64,000 bases of DNA, taken from the NCBI RefSeq assembly GCF_014068355.1, contig NZ_CP059674.1, positions 310,001 to 374,000 of the forward strand, given 5' to 3'. Position numbers and translations under genes: made by a program. Below, in pieces: positions 1 to 10,480 of this stretch; position 1 is the stretch's first letter; every line of letters starts with the position of its first letter. The notes beneath the pieces are model-generated. The model saw only the letters and a program-made list of their open reading frames with translations, did no database searches and was not told the DNA's origin. Source of the stretch: Mycoplasma tullyi (GTDB taxonomy: Bacteria > Bacillota_I > Bacilli_A > Mycoplasmatales > Mycoplasmoidaceae).

Positions 1-1094
1 AGTCAACATTTGGAAGCCTGCTAGCTAGAAACATTAAATTATTCTTAAGAAACAAAACTAGATTTTTCTTTATCCTATTAGGTCCAATTATTACTTTATT
101 AGTATTTGTTCTAATAATTAAAAGAAATAGTTTTGATCCTGGTGGTAGAGCAGTTCAGTTTTTAAACTTAAGCTCACTACCTAGAGAATCTCAAACATCG
201 TTAAGAGATCTAGGAGCTGTTGAATTAGTTTATTCAACAGGATTTACTACAGAGATCTCCAACTACATCTTTAATGGGACATTATTATCTGGGTTAATTT
301 CAATTACTGCACTAACTACAGCTGTTCAATTATCTCAAAACATCGTTCAAGACCGTGAAGAAAGAATCTTAGAAGACTTCTTTATTACTCCAACAAAAAC
401 AACAACTGTAAGATTATCATACGTAGTTTTTAATATCTTGTTTAATATGCTAATAACTTTATTAGCATTATCATGCATTTACATATATATCGTTGCAAGA
501 TTTCCAACTTCTCCGTTTTCTAAACCTGAAACTGTTCTAGCTACAATTGGTGTAACGATCATAATTTGTTTAATTAACTCAGTTTTCTTTGTTTTCATCT
601 TTTCATACATTAAGAAGTTATCAATCTTCTTAGTATTAACAGCTATGGTATCATCTGCTGGTGGTTTTTTAATTGGTGGTTATTTCCCAATTTCATTATT
701 ACCAAGAGGATTAAGTGCAGCGATTTCATTAATCCCACAAACTGAAGCAAGTATCTTATTAAATAATGTTGCTTTAAATCATGATATTATTACATCTAAT
801 GTTAATACATTAACGGCTGAAAATGTTAGTGTCACATTATCAGATGATTCAACAAAAAATCTCTTAACTTTCTTTATGGATAATGCCCATATGCAAAGAG
901 GACAAGCATTACAAACTGCTAATGAGATTGTGCAAAAACTAACTGATGGAATTAATACTGGAATTAGAGATTATGCTAGAACAAGATTAGTAGGTCAAGA
1001 TGTTCCACCTTATGTTTCAGTAATTTACAGTGCTGGCTTATTAGGTTTATTTGTATTCTTATTGTTCTTCGTAAAGTATTCTAGAAGACGTTAA
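1..1094 (+). CDS. ABC-2 type transporter permease, 5' end missing
   Basis: The reading frame is already open at the window edge, so only the C-terminal 363 or so residues are present. It shows a hydrophobic segment near the start (IITLLVFVLII), a cytoplasmic stretch with QNIVQDREERILEDFFITP, and then several closely spaced hydrophobic segments, the last ending just before the basic tail YSRRR. The DREERILEDFFITP segment followed by a run of membrane helices is typical of ABC-2 permeases (drug, polysaccharide or lipid exporters), in which it precedes the paired helices. A long extracytoplasmic-looking loop lies between the last two membrane regions. The substrate cannot be told; the ATPase partner would lie upstream, outside the window. 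An intrinsic terminator follows 22 bases after the stop. Confidence 0.75.
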   Translation, partial: STFGSLLARNIKLFLRNKTRFFFILLGPIITLLVFVLIIKRNSFDPGGRAVQFLNLSSLPRESQTSLRDLGAVELVYSTGFTTEISNYIFNGTLLSGLISITALTTAVQLSQNIVQDREERILEDFFITPTKTTTVRLSYVVFNILFNMLITLLALSCIYIYIVARFPTSPFSKPETVLATIGVTIIICLINSVFFVFIFSYIKKLSIFLVLTAMVSSAGGFLIGGYFPISLLPRGLSAAISLIPQTEASILLNNVALNHDIITSNVNTLTAENVSVTLSDDSTKNLLTFFMDNAHMQRGQALQTANEIVQKLTDGINTGIRDYARTRLVGQDVPPYVSVIYSAGLLGLFVFLLFFVKYSRRR

Positions 1095-1115
1095 TTAACT
1101 TTTATATGTAAATAG

Positions 1116-1149
1116 AAAGATTAGGATTAAGCATCCTAATCTTTTTTTT
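1116..1149 (+). terminator. Intrinsic terminator after the ABC permease
   Basis: A perfect stem AGATTAGGAT / ATCCTAATCT with a short loop is followed by a run of T. It ends the rightward permease transcript. Confidence 0.85.
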
Positions 1150-1173
1150 ACAAATATCAGTTACGAGAGATAA

Positions 1174-1206
1174 TAAAAATTAACATGGTTAAACCATGTT
1201 AATTTT
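1174..1206 (-). terminator. Intrinsic terminator of the leftward OsmC gene
   Basis: The inverted repeat AAAATTAACATGG / CCATGTTAATTTT is followed by a U-run on the minus strand. It lies directly beyond the stop codon of the OsmC/Ohr gene and would also work on the plus strand. Confidence 0.75.
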
Positions 1207-1232
1207 TATTTATATGTTTATATTGATCTCAA

Positions 1233-1670
1233 TTAGTGAGCAACGTCCATGCCGTTAACTCTTAATCAAATGATTTGAGATGGCTTAGCTAATTTAGAGA
1301 ATGGGCAAGTTTCGTGAGATTGCTTCATTAATTCCTTAGCCTTGTCTTCTGGAAGATCAACAGTTAATGAAATTCCTGCTTTTAATTCGAAAGCCATAGG
1401 TTCTTCTTGAGCGTGTAATTGAACAGTTACTTCGATTGGAGCTTCTTTTAAATCAAGACCCATTTTTTTAGAAACAGCAAACACTGCTTGAGAATAACAA
1501 CTTGCATAACCAGCTGCAAATAATTGTTCAGGGTTTAATCGATCACCATGAGCACCACCCATAGTTTTAGGGAATCCTAAGTTTAATGATAGTTGACCAT
1601 CACTTGTTTGAACTTGACCTTCTCTACCTGCTTTAGCTAATGCAGAAGTTTCGTAAACTTTTTTGAACAT
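1233..1670 (-). CDS. osmC: OsmC/Ohr family organic hydroperoxide reductase
   Basis: A 145-residue protein once the UGA near the C-terminus is read as Trp; the true end is WLRVNGMDVAH. The usual length for the family is about 140. Both redox cysteines of OsmC/Ohr thiol peroxidases are visible: one in GYASCYSQA (about residue 58) and one in ETCPFSKL (about residue 122). The N-terminal VYETSALAKAGREGQV and the LNPEQLFAAGY segments are also family signatures. The enzyme reduces organic peroxides in the cytoplasm, a useful activity in a mycoplasma lacking catalase. It is a stand-alone leftward gene with its own terminator. Whether it is the Ohr or OsmC subfamily is not settled, but the CPFS-type motif leans to Ohr. 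Confidence 0.9.
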
Positions 1671-1746
1671 AAATATCCTTTCTTAAATTTTATTTAAGTA
1701 GCTATATTATAAAACTGAAATTATATAAAGCTTTATTAATGCTTTT

Positions 1747-3084
1747 TTAAAATAATGAGCCAAAAGGGTTCTTGTTAGCTTTTAACATTTTTCCGACTTC
1801 TTCCATCTTGCCTGAAGCGTTTTGTCAGTCTTTTAATAACTTGTTTAATTCTTCGACTTTTCTACCAGAACCTTTAACGATTCGGTTTTTTCTTGAAGGA
1901 TTTTTAATTAATAATTTTGGGTTTCTTCGTTCTTTTAATGTCATTGATGACATTAAGATTTTTCAAACGTGAATCTTGTTGGTTGCTTCTTCAACTTTAT
2001 CTTCACTAATTTTATTAGCAAACCCTGGAAGCATTTTTACTAGTGAACCTAATCCACCCATCTTAGTAATAGATTGAGTTTGTTGTAATAAATCTTCAAG
2101 ATCCATTCGTCCAGAAAGCATCTTTTCGAAAGTTTTCATAGTTGATTTTTCATCATAAACTTCTTGTGCTTTCTCAGCTAGAGTCATTACGTCACCAAAT
2201 CCTAGGATTCGATCAGCAATACGTTCAGGATAGAATAACTCAATTGCATCAAGTTTTTCACCACTTGTTGTGAACTTGATTGGAACATTTAAGATTGATC
2301 TTAATGATAATGCTGCACCAGCTCTTGCATCGCTATCTAGTTTGGTAATAATGATTCCACTCAGCTTTAGATAATTGTTAAATTCAGTCGCTATATTAAT
2401 AATTTCTTGACCTGATAGTCCATCTACTACTAAGATGATTTCATCTGGATCAACAGTGTTGCGGATATTAACCAATTCGTTCATTAATTCGACATTAGTT
2501 TGTAATCGTCCAGCAGTATCATAAATGATGACATCACATTCTTTTTCTTTAGCGACATCAATCGAATTTTTAGCTGTTTTAACAGGATCTGTTAAACCCT
2601 CGTTATAAAACGACATACTGATCTGATCAGCTAAAGTATTAAGTTGATCGATCGCTGCAGGACGATACACGTCTAGTCCAACTAATAAACTGTTTTTTTG
2701 TTTTTGCTTATTTAAAAATTTAGCTAATTTAGCTACAGTAGTGGTTTTACCAGAACCTTGTAAACCAACTAACATGATCTTAGTTAACTTCTTATCTGTT
2801 TTTAGGGGTTGTTGATCTTTACCTAAGATATTAACAAGCTCATCTTTGATGATCGTTAAGAAATAAGCATGGACATCAGTGTTACGATCTACAGCTTGTC
2901 CAATCGCTTTTTCTTTAATTGCTTTAATAAATGTTTTTACGACATTAATGTTTACGTCAGCATCTAATAAAGCAATTCTTATTTCACGTAAAACTTCAGT
3001 AAGATCTTCTTCTTTAATTGTTTGATTGATTAGTCTTTTCTTTAACGATTTAGTAACAATCGATGAGATCATTGATTTAAACAT
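1747..3084 (-). CDS. ffh: Signal recognition particle protein Ffh
   Basis: SRP54-type GTPase that binds 4.5S RNA and delivers nascent membrane proteins to FtsY. The N-terminal four-helix domain is followed by the G domain with P-loop GLQGSGKTTT, the VDVYRPAAIDQL-type motif, DTAGR (G3) and TKLDSDARAG (G4). The C-terminal M domain is reached only if UGA after residue IHV is read as Trp; it contains the conserved SRKNRIVKGSGR RNA-binding segment, and the protein ends NPFGSLF. I chose the start MFKSMISS, 5 bases past the tyrS stop, giving 445 residues. A Met six codons upstream is in frame but overlaps tyrS. It is cotranscribed with tyrS. Confidence 0.95.
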
Positions 3085-3089
3085 ATTAA

Positions 3090-4337
3090 TTAACCTTTTC
3101 AAACTACGATAAAGTAGTTTTTCTTACCCTTTTTAATAACTGATAATTGTTGATCTTTTTTAATTAAAAGTTGATCTTGTGGATCAGTAACTTTAATATC
3201 ATCAATTTGAATTGAACCTTGAGAAATTAGTTCACGTAAGATTCTTTTTGAATCTGCCACTTTTGCTTGTGATAAGAAATCAATCATGGTGTACGTCTGA
3301 TTTCTGTCTAATTCAACTTTGTCAAAGCTTGCAAAAACAACCAGTTTTTCTTGATCTGATAATTGATCTAATTGGTTTTCAAACAAAGCTTTATTCATCT
3401 TGTGAACAGTATCTAAATGTTGTTCAGAATGAATGAATTTGATTAGGTAATCTGCTAGATATTTTTGAGCAATCCTTGCTTTTTTATTAGCTAAATGTGC
3501 ATCAATTACTTCTTGTAATTGATCAAGTGATTCATCTAAAACATAACGATGAATTAGATCAATAATAAACTGATCATCTTGATTATAGATGTATTGTCAG
3601 ATTAAGTAAGGATGAGTTAATTTTTCATCTAAATAAAGTGCGCCTTGTTCAGATTTACCAAACTTATTACCATTAGGATTAAGTAATAAGTTAAATGTTA
3701 ACCCACATAAATAAGGTGTTTTCTCTTCCCCATATTTTCTTTTAATTAGATCAATTCCAGTTGTGATATTTCCCCATTGATCAGATCCTCCACACTGAAC
3801 TTGGACATCGTATTGTTCATACAGACATAAAAAGTCGTGCCCCTGAATTAAGTTGTATGAAAATTCAGCATAAGAGATTCCGTTTTCAATTCTTGAACGA
3901 ATAAACTCTTTATCTAATAAATAACCAATATTAATTAGTTTTCCCGTATCTCTTAAGAAATTTAAGAGATTCATATTTTGATAAAAATCTATATTGTTAA
4001 TGATCTTTGCTTGCGTGTAACATTCTAGTTGTACTTTGATTTTATGAGCATTAGCTTGTATTTTTTCATAATCTTGAACTTTACGCTCAGAGGCTTTACC
4101 TGATGGATCACCAATCAAACCAGTAGCACCACCAAGGATTGCGTAGGTTTTAAATCCAATTTTTTTAAGATATCGCAATACAATTATTGGTATCAAATTA
4201 CCTAAATGTAAAGATTCACCACTAGGATCAAAACCAACATAAACACCCTTTTGATTTTTTAGTGCTAGTGCTAGTTTTTCTTCATTAGAAATTTGTTTAA
4301 TAATATTGCGTTTTTTAAGTTCAGAAATAAAGTCCAT
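3090..4337 (-). CDS. tyrS: Tyrosyl-tRNA synthetase
   Basis: Class I aminoacyl-tRNA synthetase charging tRNA-Tyr, 415 residues when two UGA codons are read as Trp. The HIGH-type motif appears as SLHLGNLIP (about residue 41) and the KMSKS-type loop as KFGKSEQG. The tyrosine pocket segment QGHDFLCLYE and the GGSDQWGNI motif are both present. The C-terminal part (from about residue 340) is the S4-like RNA-binding domain, with KVADSKRILRELISQGSIQID. It sits between glyA and ffh on the same strand. I see no T-box leader upstream. Confidence 0.95.
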
Positions 4338-4406
4338 AAGATCATTTAATTAATAAGTTTTAGTATCAATGAATTGTGAAATTCAGCGGTTAAAATAAAC
4401 AAAAAG

Positions 4407-5636
4407 TTAATAATTGATATCTTGATATATTGGGTATTTATCTGTTAATTTTTTAACTTCAGATTTAACTTTGTTGATCACATCAAGATCACCTTTTGCT
4501 TGAATAATCTGATCAATTCAATTAGCAATCTGAACAAAATCAGATTGATTTAATCCTCTTGTTGTCATAGCTGCAGTTCCCAATCTTATTCCACTAGGAT
4601 TAATTGGTTTATTTTCATCATACGGAATCGTATTTTTGTTAACAACAATGTTAGCTTGGTACAATCAATTTTCAACCAAATCACCGGTTAAATTGAACTT
4701 TTTGAATAAATTGATTGTGAATAAATGGTTATCAGTTCCATTAGCGATGATGTCATAACCTTTATCAATAAAAGCTTGACAAAAAGCTTTGTTATTATCA
4801 ATTACATTTTTGATGTAGGTTTTAAATTCAGGTTGAAGTGCTTCATCAAAGGCAATTGCTTTTGCAGCGACAACGTGCATTAATGGACCACCTAATTCTC
4901 CAGGAAAAACTGCACTGTCAATCTTTTTCATTAAATCTTCACGATTAGTTAAGATGATTCCACCGCGCGGACCTTTTAGAGTTTTGTGTGTTGTACTTGT
5001 AACGATATCACAATAAGGAACAGGATTTTGGTGATAACCTGCAACAATTAATCCAGCAATATGTGCAATATCAGCCATTAAATAAGCACCAACATGATCA
5101 GCGATCTCTCTAAACTTTTTAAAGTCGATTGCTCTTGAATAATTCGAAGCACCACAAACAATTAATTTAGGTTTTACTTCAATCGCTTTTTCTAAGATCT
5201 TGTCATAATCTAATAGATAGGTATTTTTATCAACATTATAATGATGAAATTCGTAAATTTTTCCCGAAAAATTTACTTTAGATCCATGGGTTAAATGACC
5301 ACCATCATTTAATCCCATTGCTAATACTTTATCGTATGGTTTTAATAATGCTAAATATGCTGCTGCATTTGCAGTTGAACCTGAATGAGGTTGAACATTA
5401 GCATGGCGTGCACCAAAAAGTTGTTTAAGTTTTTCAATCGCAATTGATTCGATCTGATCCACGTATTCACAACCACCATAATATCTTTTATTTGGTGTTC
5501 CTTCAGCATACTTATTAGTTAATACTGATCCAGTGGCTTTTAAAACAGCTTCAGAAACGTAGTTTTCTGAAGCAATCAATTCAATTTGATCTTTTTGTCT
5601 TTGTAGTTCTTGATTTATTAGCTTAAAAATATCCAT
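4407..5636 (-). CDS. glyA: Serine hydroxymethyltransferase
   Basis: PLP enzyme that interconverts serine and glycine and charges tetrahydrofolate with a one-carbon unit. It is 409 residues long, near the family norm of about 415, with UGA read as Trp at codon 324 and in the C-terminal part. The PLP lysine motif is [12 protein letters not shown]. Other signatures are LIASENYVS near the N-terminus, the [18 protein letters not shown] segment and the [11 protein letters not shown] loop. It is the first gene of the leftward glyA-tyrS-ffh run; a TATAAT box lies about 35 bases upstream of its start on the minus strand. Confidence 0.95.
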
Positions 5637-5671
5637 AAGATTGATCTAAATACCGTTTTAGCAATATGTTT

Positions 5672-5677
5672 ATTATA
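5672..5677 (-). promoter_or_regulatory. Probable -10 box for glyA
   Basis: A perfect TATAAT on the minus strand, about 35 bases upstream of the glyA ATG. No convincing -35 element, which is usual in mycoplasmas. Confidence 0.5.
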
Positions 5678-5715
5678 AATAAAGAATATTTGTGATAAAA
5701 TTTATATGCTTTATG

Positions 5716-5737
5716 TAGTTTAGTGGCTTCTAAACTA
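5716..5737 (+). promoter_or_regulatory. Hairpin at the 5' end of the rplM-rpsI leader
   Basis: A perfect 8-bp inverted repeat TAGTTTAG / CTAAACTA with a 6-nt loop lies about 70 bases upstream of rplM, just past a TATGCT -10-like box. No U-run follows, so it is not a terminator. It could be an mRNA-stabilising stem or part of an L13 autoregulatory leader. The latter is only a suggestion from position. Confidence 0.35.
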
Positions 5738-5805
5738 TATTTATATTGGGAAAATCAAAACAAAGATTATTTATATTTTAAAGATTAATAATAAGGAAAT
5801 ATAAG

Positions 5806-6249
5806 ATGCAAAAAACAACAATGCAAAAGCCAGTTGTTGCAACAAAAAACCGTAAGTGATATTTAGTTGATGCTTCAGGTTTAGTATTAGGTAGATTAGC
5901 AGTTAAAGCTGCCAATCTATTAAGAGGTAAAAACAAACCTGACTTCACACCTAATGTTGATTGTGGTGATTATTTAATTATTTTAAATAGTGATAAAGTT
6001 GTTTTGACTGGTAATAAACTAGATAACGAAAAGTGATACCGTCACTCAAACTATATGGGTGGGATTAAATCACGCACTGGACGTGAAATGGTTGATCATT
6101 ATTCTGACCAATTAGTATATGACGCAATCAGAAGAATGTTACCTAAAAACCGTCTTGCTAAAGACATGATCCGTAAACTAAAAGTTTATAAAAACGATCA
6201 TCATGAGCATGATGCTCAACAACCAACAAAACTTGATTGGAGTAAATAA
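5806..6249 (+). CDS. rplM: 50S ribosomal protein L13
   Basis: A 147-residue L13 with UGA read as Trp at RKWYLVDASG and KWYRHSNY. Family signatures are the N-terminal [15 protein letters not shown], the [14 protein letters not shown] loop and [15 protein letters not shown]. The start ATG follows the purine-rich AAGGAAATATAAG. Its stop codon overlaps the ATG of rpsI by one base, so the two are translationally coupled, the standard L13-S9 pair. A stable hairpin lies at the 5' end of the leader. Confidence 0.97.
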
Positions 6250-6641
6250 TGGCTGTAGTAACATTTAAAGGATTAGGTCGAAGAAAATCTTCAACCGCAC
6301 TAGTTAAGTTAACTCCAGGTTCTGGGAAATTAATTATTAACAATAGAAAAGCTGAAGAATACTTTCCAAACAAGATTGTAATTCAAGATATGCGTCAACC
6401 ACTTGAAGTAACTCAAACAGCTAGTATTTATGATATTAATGTTGTGGTTACTGGTGGTGGGTTTACTGGACAAGCTGGAGCAATCAGATTAGGAATTGCA
6501 AGAGCGCTTGTTAACATGAATCCAGATCTTAAAAAACAATTAAAACAACACAAGTTAGTAACACGTGATGCTCGTGTTAAAGAACGTAAGAAATTCGGAT
6601 TATACGGTGCTAGAAGAGCGCCTCAATTTACTAAGCGTTAG
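6249..6641 (+). CDS. rpsI: 30S ribosomal protein S9
   Basis: A 130-residue S9. Signatures are [19 protein letters not shown] near the N-terminus, the [19 protein letters not shown] core and the basic C-terminal tail ending RRAPQFTKR, which reaches into the ribosomal P site. It starts on the last base of the rplM stop codon and is followed by an intrinsic terminator. Confidence 0.97.
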   Translation: MAVVTFKGLGRRKSSTALVKLTPGSGKLIINNRKAEEYFPNKIVIQDMRQPLEVTQTASIYDINVVVTGGGFTGQAGAIRLGIARALVNMNPDLKKQLKQHKLVTRDARVKERKKFGLYGARRAPQFTKR

Positions 6642-6647
6642 AGAGTT

Positions 6648-6678
6648 AAAATCCCTATTTATGGGGATTTTATTTTTA
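6648..6678 (+). terminator. Terminator after rpsI
   Basis: Stem AAAATCCC / GGGATTTT followed by ATTTTTAT. It sits between rpsI and ispG, so ispG probably has its own promoter or depends on readthrough. Confidence 0.75.
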
Positions 6679-6694
6679 TACTTATAAAGATTAT

Positions 6695-7774
6695 ATGTAT
6701 ACTAGGACTAAAACTAAAAAAGTTTTTGTTGGTGATGTTCAGATTGGTGGGCAGAATAAGATTATTCTGCAATCCATGACTACAGCTAAAACTAAGCATC
6801 TTAAAAAAAGTCTTAAAGAGATTAATGATTTAGTCAATGAAGGCGCTGATCTTGTTAGGATTGCGGTTTTTGATGATGCTGATAAAAGAGCAATTAAAAA
6901 AGTAGTTGATCAATCACCTTGTCCGATTATTGCTGATATTCATTTTAATCCAGATTACGCGATTGCAGCAATTAAAGCTGGATGTAAAAAGATTAGATTA
7001 AATCCTGGTAACATTAAGTCCAAAGAGAAGTTACGTGAGATTTGCATGTTGGCAAACGAATATAATGTGCCAATCAGAGTGGGAGTGAACTCAGGATCAA
7101 TTCCATCTGATCTGATGCGTGAGTATGGTGTGACTGCTAATGCGATGATTATTGCTGCACAAAGATATGTGCGGATGTTAAAACGTTATGGTTTTGATAA
7201 CATTGTGATCTCACTAAAAACCTCAAGTGCATTATTAAGTATGCAAGCTTATGAAATGGGTGCTAAAAAATTCAGTTATCCCTTACATTTAGGGATAACT
7301 GAAGCTGGCACATTAATCAATGGAACAGTTAAATCAGTTGCTGGATTAACTCCTCTATTACTTAAAGGGATTGGTGATACGATTCGAATCTCATTATCAA
7401 CTAATCCTGTTGATGAGATTAAAGTAGCTAAAAAGATGTTGAATTCATTAGGTTTATACGATAATCTAGTTGATGTAGTAGCTTGTCCAACGTGTGGTAG
7501 ATTAAACTTTGATTTATTCAAAGTTACCAAAGAGATCGAAGAGTTTGTTAAAGATCTTCATTTCCCCTTAAAGGTTTCAATCTTAGGTTGCTCAGTCAAT
7601 GGACCTGGTGAAGCTAAAGAAGCCGATATTGGGATCGCTGGAGGTAAACAAGAAGGAATTATCTTTAAAAAGGGTGTGGTTGTTAAATCTGTTAAGCAAG
7701 AATATCTCGTTGATGAACTAAAGCAAATGATCTTAGAAGAATACGAATTATTTAAAAAGAAAAACGGTAAATAA
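6695..7774 (+). CDS. ispG: 4-hydroxy-3-methylbut-2-enyl diphosphate synthase (IspG/GcpE)
   Basis: The penultimate enzyme of the MEP isoprenoid pathway, converting MEcPP to HMBPP with a [4Fe-4S] cluster. It is 359 residues, the usual bacterial length. The N-terminal TIM-barrel part carries VGDVQIGG and IILQSMTTAKT; PIIADIHFNPDYA and KIRLNPGNI are family motifs. The three cluster cysteines are in CPTCGR and SILGCSVNGPGEA. The stop is three bases before upp. IspG needs reducing power, often from flavodoxin, and a flavodoxin gene lies at 41.6 kb in this window. No other MEP gene is in the window, so an entire pathway is not shown here. Confidence 0.95.
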   Translation: MYTRTKTKKVFVGDVQIGGQNKIILQSMTTAKTKHLKKSLKEINDLVNEGADLVRIAVFDDADKRAIKKVVDQSPCPIIADIHFNPDYAIAAIKAGCKKIRLNPGNIKSKEKLREICMLANEYNVPIRVGVNSGSIPSDLMREYGVTANAMIIAAQRYVRMLKRYGFDNIVISLKTSSALLSMQAYEMGAKKFSYPLHLGITEAGTLINGTVKSVAGLTPLLLKGIGDTIRISLSTNPVDEIKVAKKMLNSLGLYDNLVDVVACPTCGRLNFDLFKVTKEIEEFVKDLHFPLKVSILGCSVNGPGEAKEADIGIAGGKQEGIIFKKGVVVKSVKQEYLVDELKQMILEEYELFKKKNGK

Positions 7775-7777
7775 ATT

Positions 7778-8410
7778 ATGAAAAACTTTATCTTTAATCA
7801 CCCATTAATCTCAGATAAATTATCAAAGATGCGTGATGTTAATACTGGTTACACTTTCTTTAAACAGTTATTAACTGAGATTACTACTTTAATGATGTAT
7901 GAAGTTGGTAAAGGTTATGAACTAGAAGAGATTAGTGTGACAACCCCACTTGCTACAACAAAAGCACACAAACTAAAACACAATTTCGTGATTGTTCCAA
8001 TATTAAGAGCAGGTCTTGGAATGGTGGATGGTGTGCATAATGTGATACCAACAGCAAGAGTTGGTCATGTTGGTTTATATCGTGATGAAACTACTTTTCA
8101 ACCTGTTGAGTATTATTCAAAATTTCCCGAAACTATGGACGATGCACACGTAATCGTATTAGATCCGATGCTGGCAACTGGTGCATCGGTTGTAAAAGCG
8201 ATCAGCTTAGTTAAAAATAGCAAACCAAATAAACCTCGATCAATTAAATTTATGGGTTTATTAGGAGCACCTGAAGGATTAAAAGTGCTTAATGAAGCTC
8301 ATCCTGATGTTGATGTTTATTTAGCTTGTTTAGATGAAAAACTGAATGATAAAAATTATATCTACCCTGGATTAGGAGATGCTGGAGATCGAATTTTTGG
8401 AACGAAATAA
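7778..8410 (+). CDS. upp: Uracil phosphoribosyltransferase
   Basis: Pyrimidine salvage: uracil + PRPP gives UMP. It is 210 residues, the normal length. The PRPP-binding loop is DPMLATGASVVKAI, and the N-terminal HPLISDKLSKMRD, PILRAGLGMVDG and YPGLGDAGDRIFGT segments are diagnostic. It begins three bases after the ispG stop, so the two are one transcript. The following 129 bases hold only A/T-rich sequence with TATATA runs and no clear terminator. Confidence 0.97.
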   Translation: MKNFIFNHPLISDKLSKMRDVNTGYTFFKQLLTEITTLMMYEVGKGYELEEISVTTPLATTKAHKLKHNFVIVPILRAGLGMVDGVHNVIPTARVGHVGLYRDETTFQPVEYYSKFPETMDDAHVIVLDPMLATGASVVKAISLVKNSKPNKPRSIKFMGLLGAPEGLKVLNEAHPDVDVYLACLDEKLNDKNYIYPGLGDAGDRIFGTK

Positions 8411-8539
8411 AACCACAAAAATTCTCTAACTGTGTTATTATGTAATAATATATATAGTTATATAAATATATGGTTAGATAGATCAAATTATAGGTGTTAA
8501 TTTGTTTGTAATCAAGAGAAATTAGCAGTCAAAACAATT

Positions 8540-10294
8540 ATGGGCTTGAGTCGTAAAAAAATCTTTGCATGACCCCTTTTACTCACAGGATTAACAGTTG
8601 TATCCACTACTGTTTCATCTTGTGGTATCTTTAATTTTTTCAACAATCTAGCCACACCAAAAGAGCCCGAAAATATTGGACCAACGATCCAAAATCTTAG
8701 TGCGTTTTTACCGACTAATGATTATAAGAAGATCTACGATCTTAGCTTTAGTTTTGAATTTAATAACTCAGGTGGTTATAACCCTTCACGATCAATGTCA
8801 CCTAATGAAGGAGTAACTCCTGATAATGTTAATCGTCCTTATCGTGTATTTGGTACTGGATGATTGTTTGACTGACAAGATCACCCCGTTGATGAAGACG
8901 ATCCAAGTGCAAAATGAACAGGATATTTTGCAACTAATTTACACGTAGCTGAAGCTTTATTAAACCCTTTAGATAACGAGCACTATCGTCCAGCTTGATA
9001 TAAAAATGAACTTCCTTTACCAGGGGTTGACCGAACTGTATATTTCAACTTAGGAAAATGGGATGAAGATCTAGCCATTAAAAACAGACACAACCCAAAA
9101 GCATTAACCTATTTACCATTAAGTAATTTACCTAAAACGGTTTATGCAGCAACTTCTTTTTATAAAGAAGCACCAAAATGAATTACTCCGATTGCTATGG
9201 ATAATCCAGGTATAAGAGAGTACATCGATTTTGCTGTTTTAGCAATTACTTTAGATCTTTCATGAACGTATCGGAATGGTCAAAAAGTTTATCGTTATAA
9301 CGATGAATTCCAACTTTACAAACGTTGAATTATTCCAGCGATGAATATCGCAACATCGTTATGAAATAATAAAGGGCTTTATAACCAACCAGTAACTCCG
9401 CCTAATAAAAAAGAAGAAGATGATCCAACAACTGATGAGTTACCTCATTTAGGTTTTTTTGATCGTTCGGATTATGCTAATCCAAACGTGAGTTTAAATA
9501 ACTTTAGTGTTTATCTTGGTGGATATCCTTATTATTCAAACTGACCAGCAACTCCTCAATACACTAAGTTTAGTGTTCCATCATTAATAAGAAGACAAGT
9601 TCCAATAACTAGTGATTCACGAGGTTCTCCTGGTTGAACAATTAACGCATTAAATCCAGGTCAAGTTGATGGTCAAAAGATTGCTACTTCAACTACTTTA
9701 AGTTCAAGTGGTGGAATCAGATCGGGAATTTATAACGCTGATATTGCAAGAAACTTCCAACTAGTTTATCGTAATGTTAAATACAAACAATACGGTTATG
9801 GATATATTATTCAAAACTCTAACTTATCAGCAGGTTCATCTGGTTCATTAGCATTAACTTCTAACAACCAAGCACTAGGTATTTATTTTGGTACTGTATC
9901 AGTTGATGCAACTGATGAAGCAACCTTTGGTTTAGTCGCTTCATTGTTTAATCCAACTCAGATTAATGTTAATGTTGTTACTGGTAATAACGTTTTTGAA
10001 ACTGATACGATTGAACCTTACGATTTAATTTATGGTAATGATTTAATGACTGATGATTATGGTTCATACGTTAGAGCATTACAATCAATAGGATTATCAT
10101 CACGTTTATTAACTCAGCTTAAAGAAAATTTAGCAAATAAACCAACTTTATCAGATAAAGATAATCAGCAAGCTGATAAAGTTAACAAATCATCTGATTC
10201 AAATAAAAAAGACGAGAAAGATAAAGATACTAAGAGAAACCCATTAGCAGCATTATTATCAGATATCTTTAATCGATTACCAACCTTTAATTAA
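8540..10294 (+). CDS. DUF31 (MIP-like) serine-protease lipoprotein
   Basis: A 584-residue lipoprotein: the N-terminal signal ends in the lipobox VSSC, with Cys about residue 28. The body matches the mycoplasma DUF31 peptidase family, which has a trypsin-like fold. I see a candidate triad: His in ATNLHVAE (about 135), Asp in YIDFAVLAITLD (about 235) and Ser in AGSSGSLAL (about 434). Many UGA codons are read as Trp. The C-terminal 60 residues are a charged, low-complexity tail (NKKDEKDKDTK). The mycoplasma immunoglobulin protease MIP belongs to this family, but its partner MIB is not adjacent here, so an immunoglobulin substrate is unproven. Located at the outer membrane face. A terminator follows. 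Confidence 0.85.
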
Positions 10295-10309
10295 ACCTAT
10301 AAAACAATT

Positions 10310-10338
10310 ATGATTGGTTTATAACCAATCATTTTTTT
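10310..10338 (+). terminator. Terminator after the DUF31 lipoprotein
   Basis: Perfect inverted repeat ATGATTGGTT / AACCAATCAT with a short loop, followed by seven T. Confidence 0.85.
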
Positions 10339-10440
10339 ATGTATATGTTTGATTTAGTTAACTTAGTCAATTAAAGAAATCTATGTTAATTTCTGAAATT
10401 TATTAATTTGACCTATTTACCTATTTATATTTATTAGGCG

Positions 10441-10446
10441 TATAAT
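10441..10446 (+). promoter_or_regulatory. Probable -10 box of the ATP synthase operon
   Basis: TATAAT lies 35 bases upstream of the first gene of the atp operon. A TTGACC occurs further upstream, but the 27-base spacing is too long for a normal -35. Confidence 0.5.
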
Positions 10447-10480
10447 TTAAGCGTTCTTTTATAAATATATTTAAGATCAG

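Noticed and set aside
10408-10446. Full -35/-10 promoter for the atp operon
   Set aside because: TTGACC lies 27 bases from the TATAAT, too far; only the -10 is retained.
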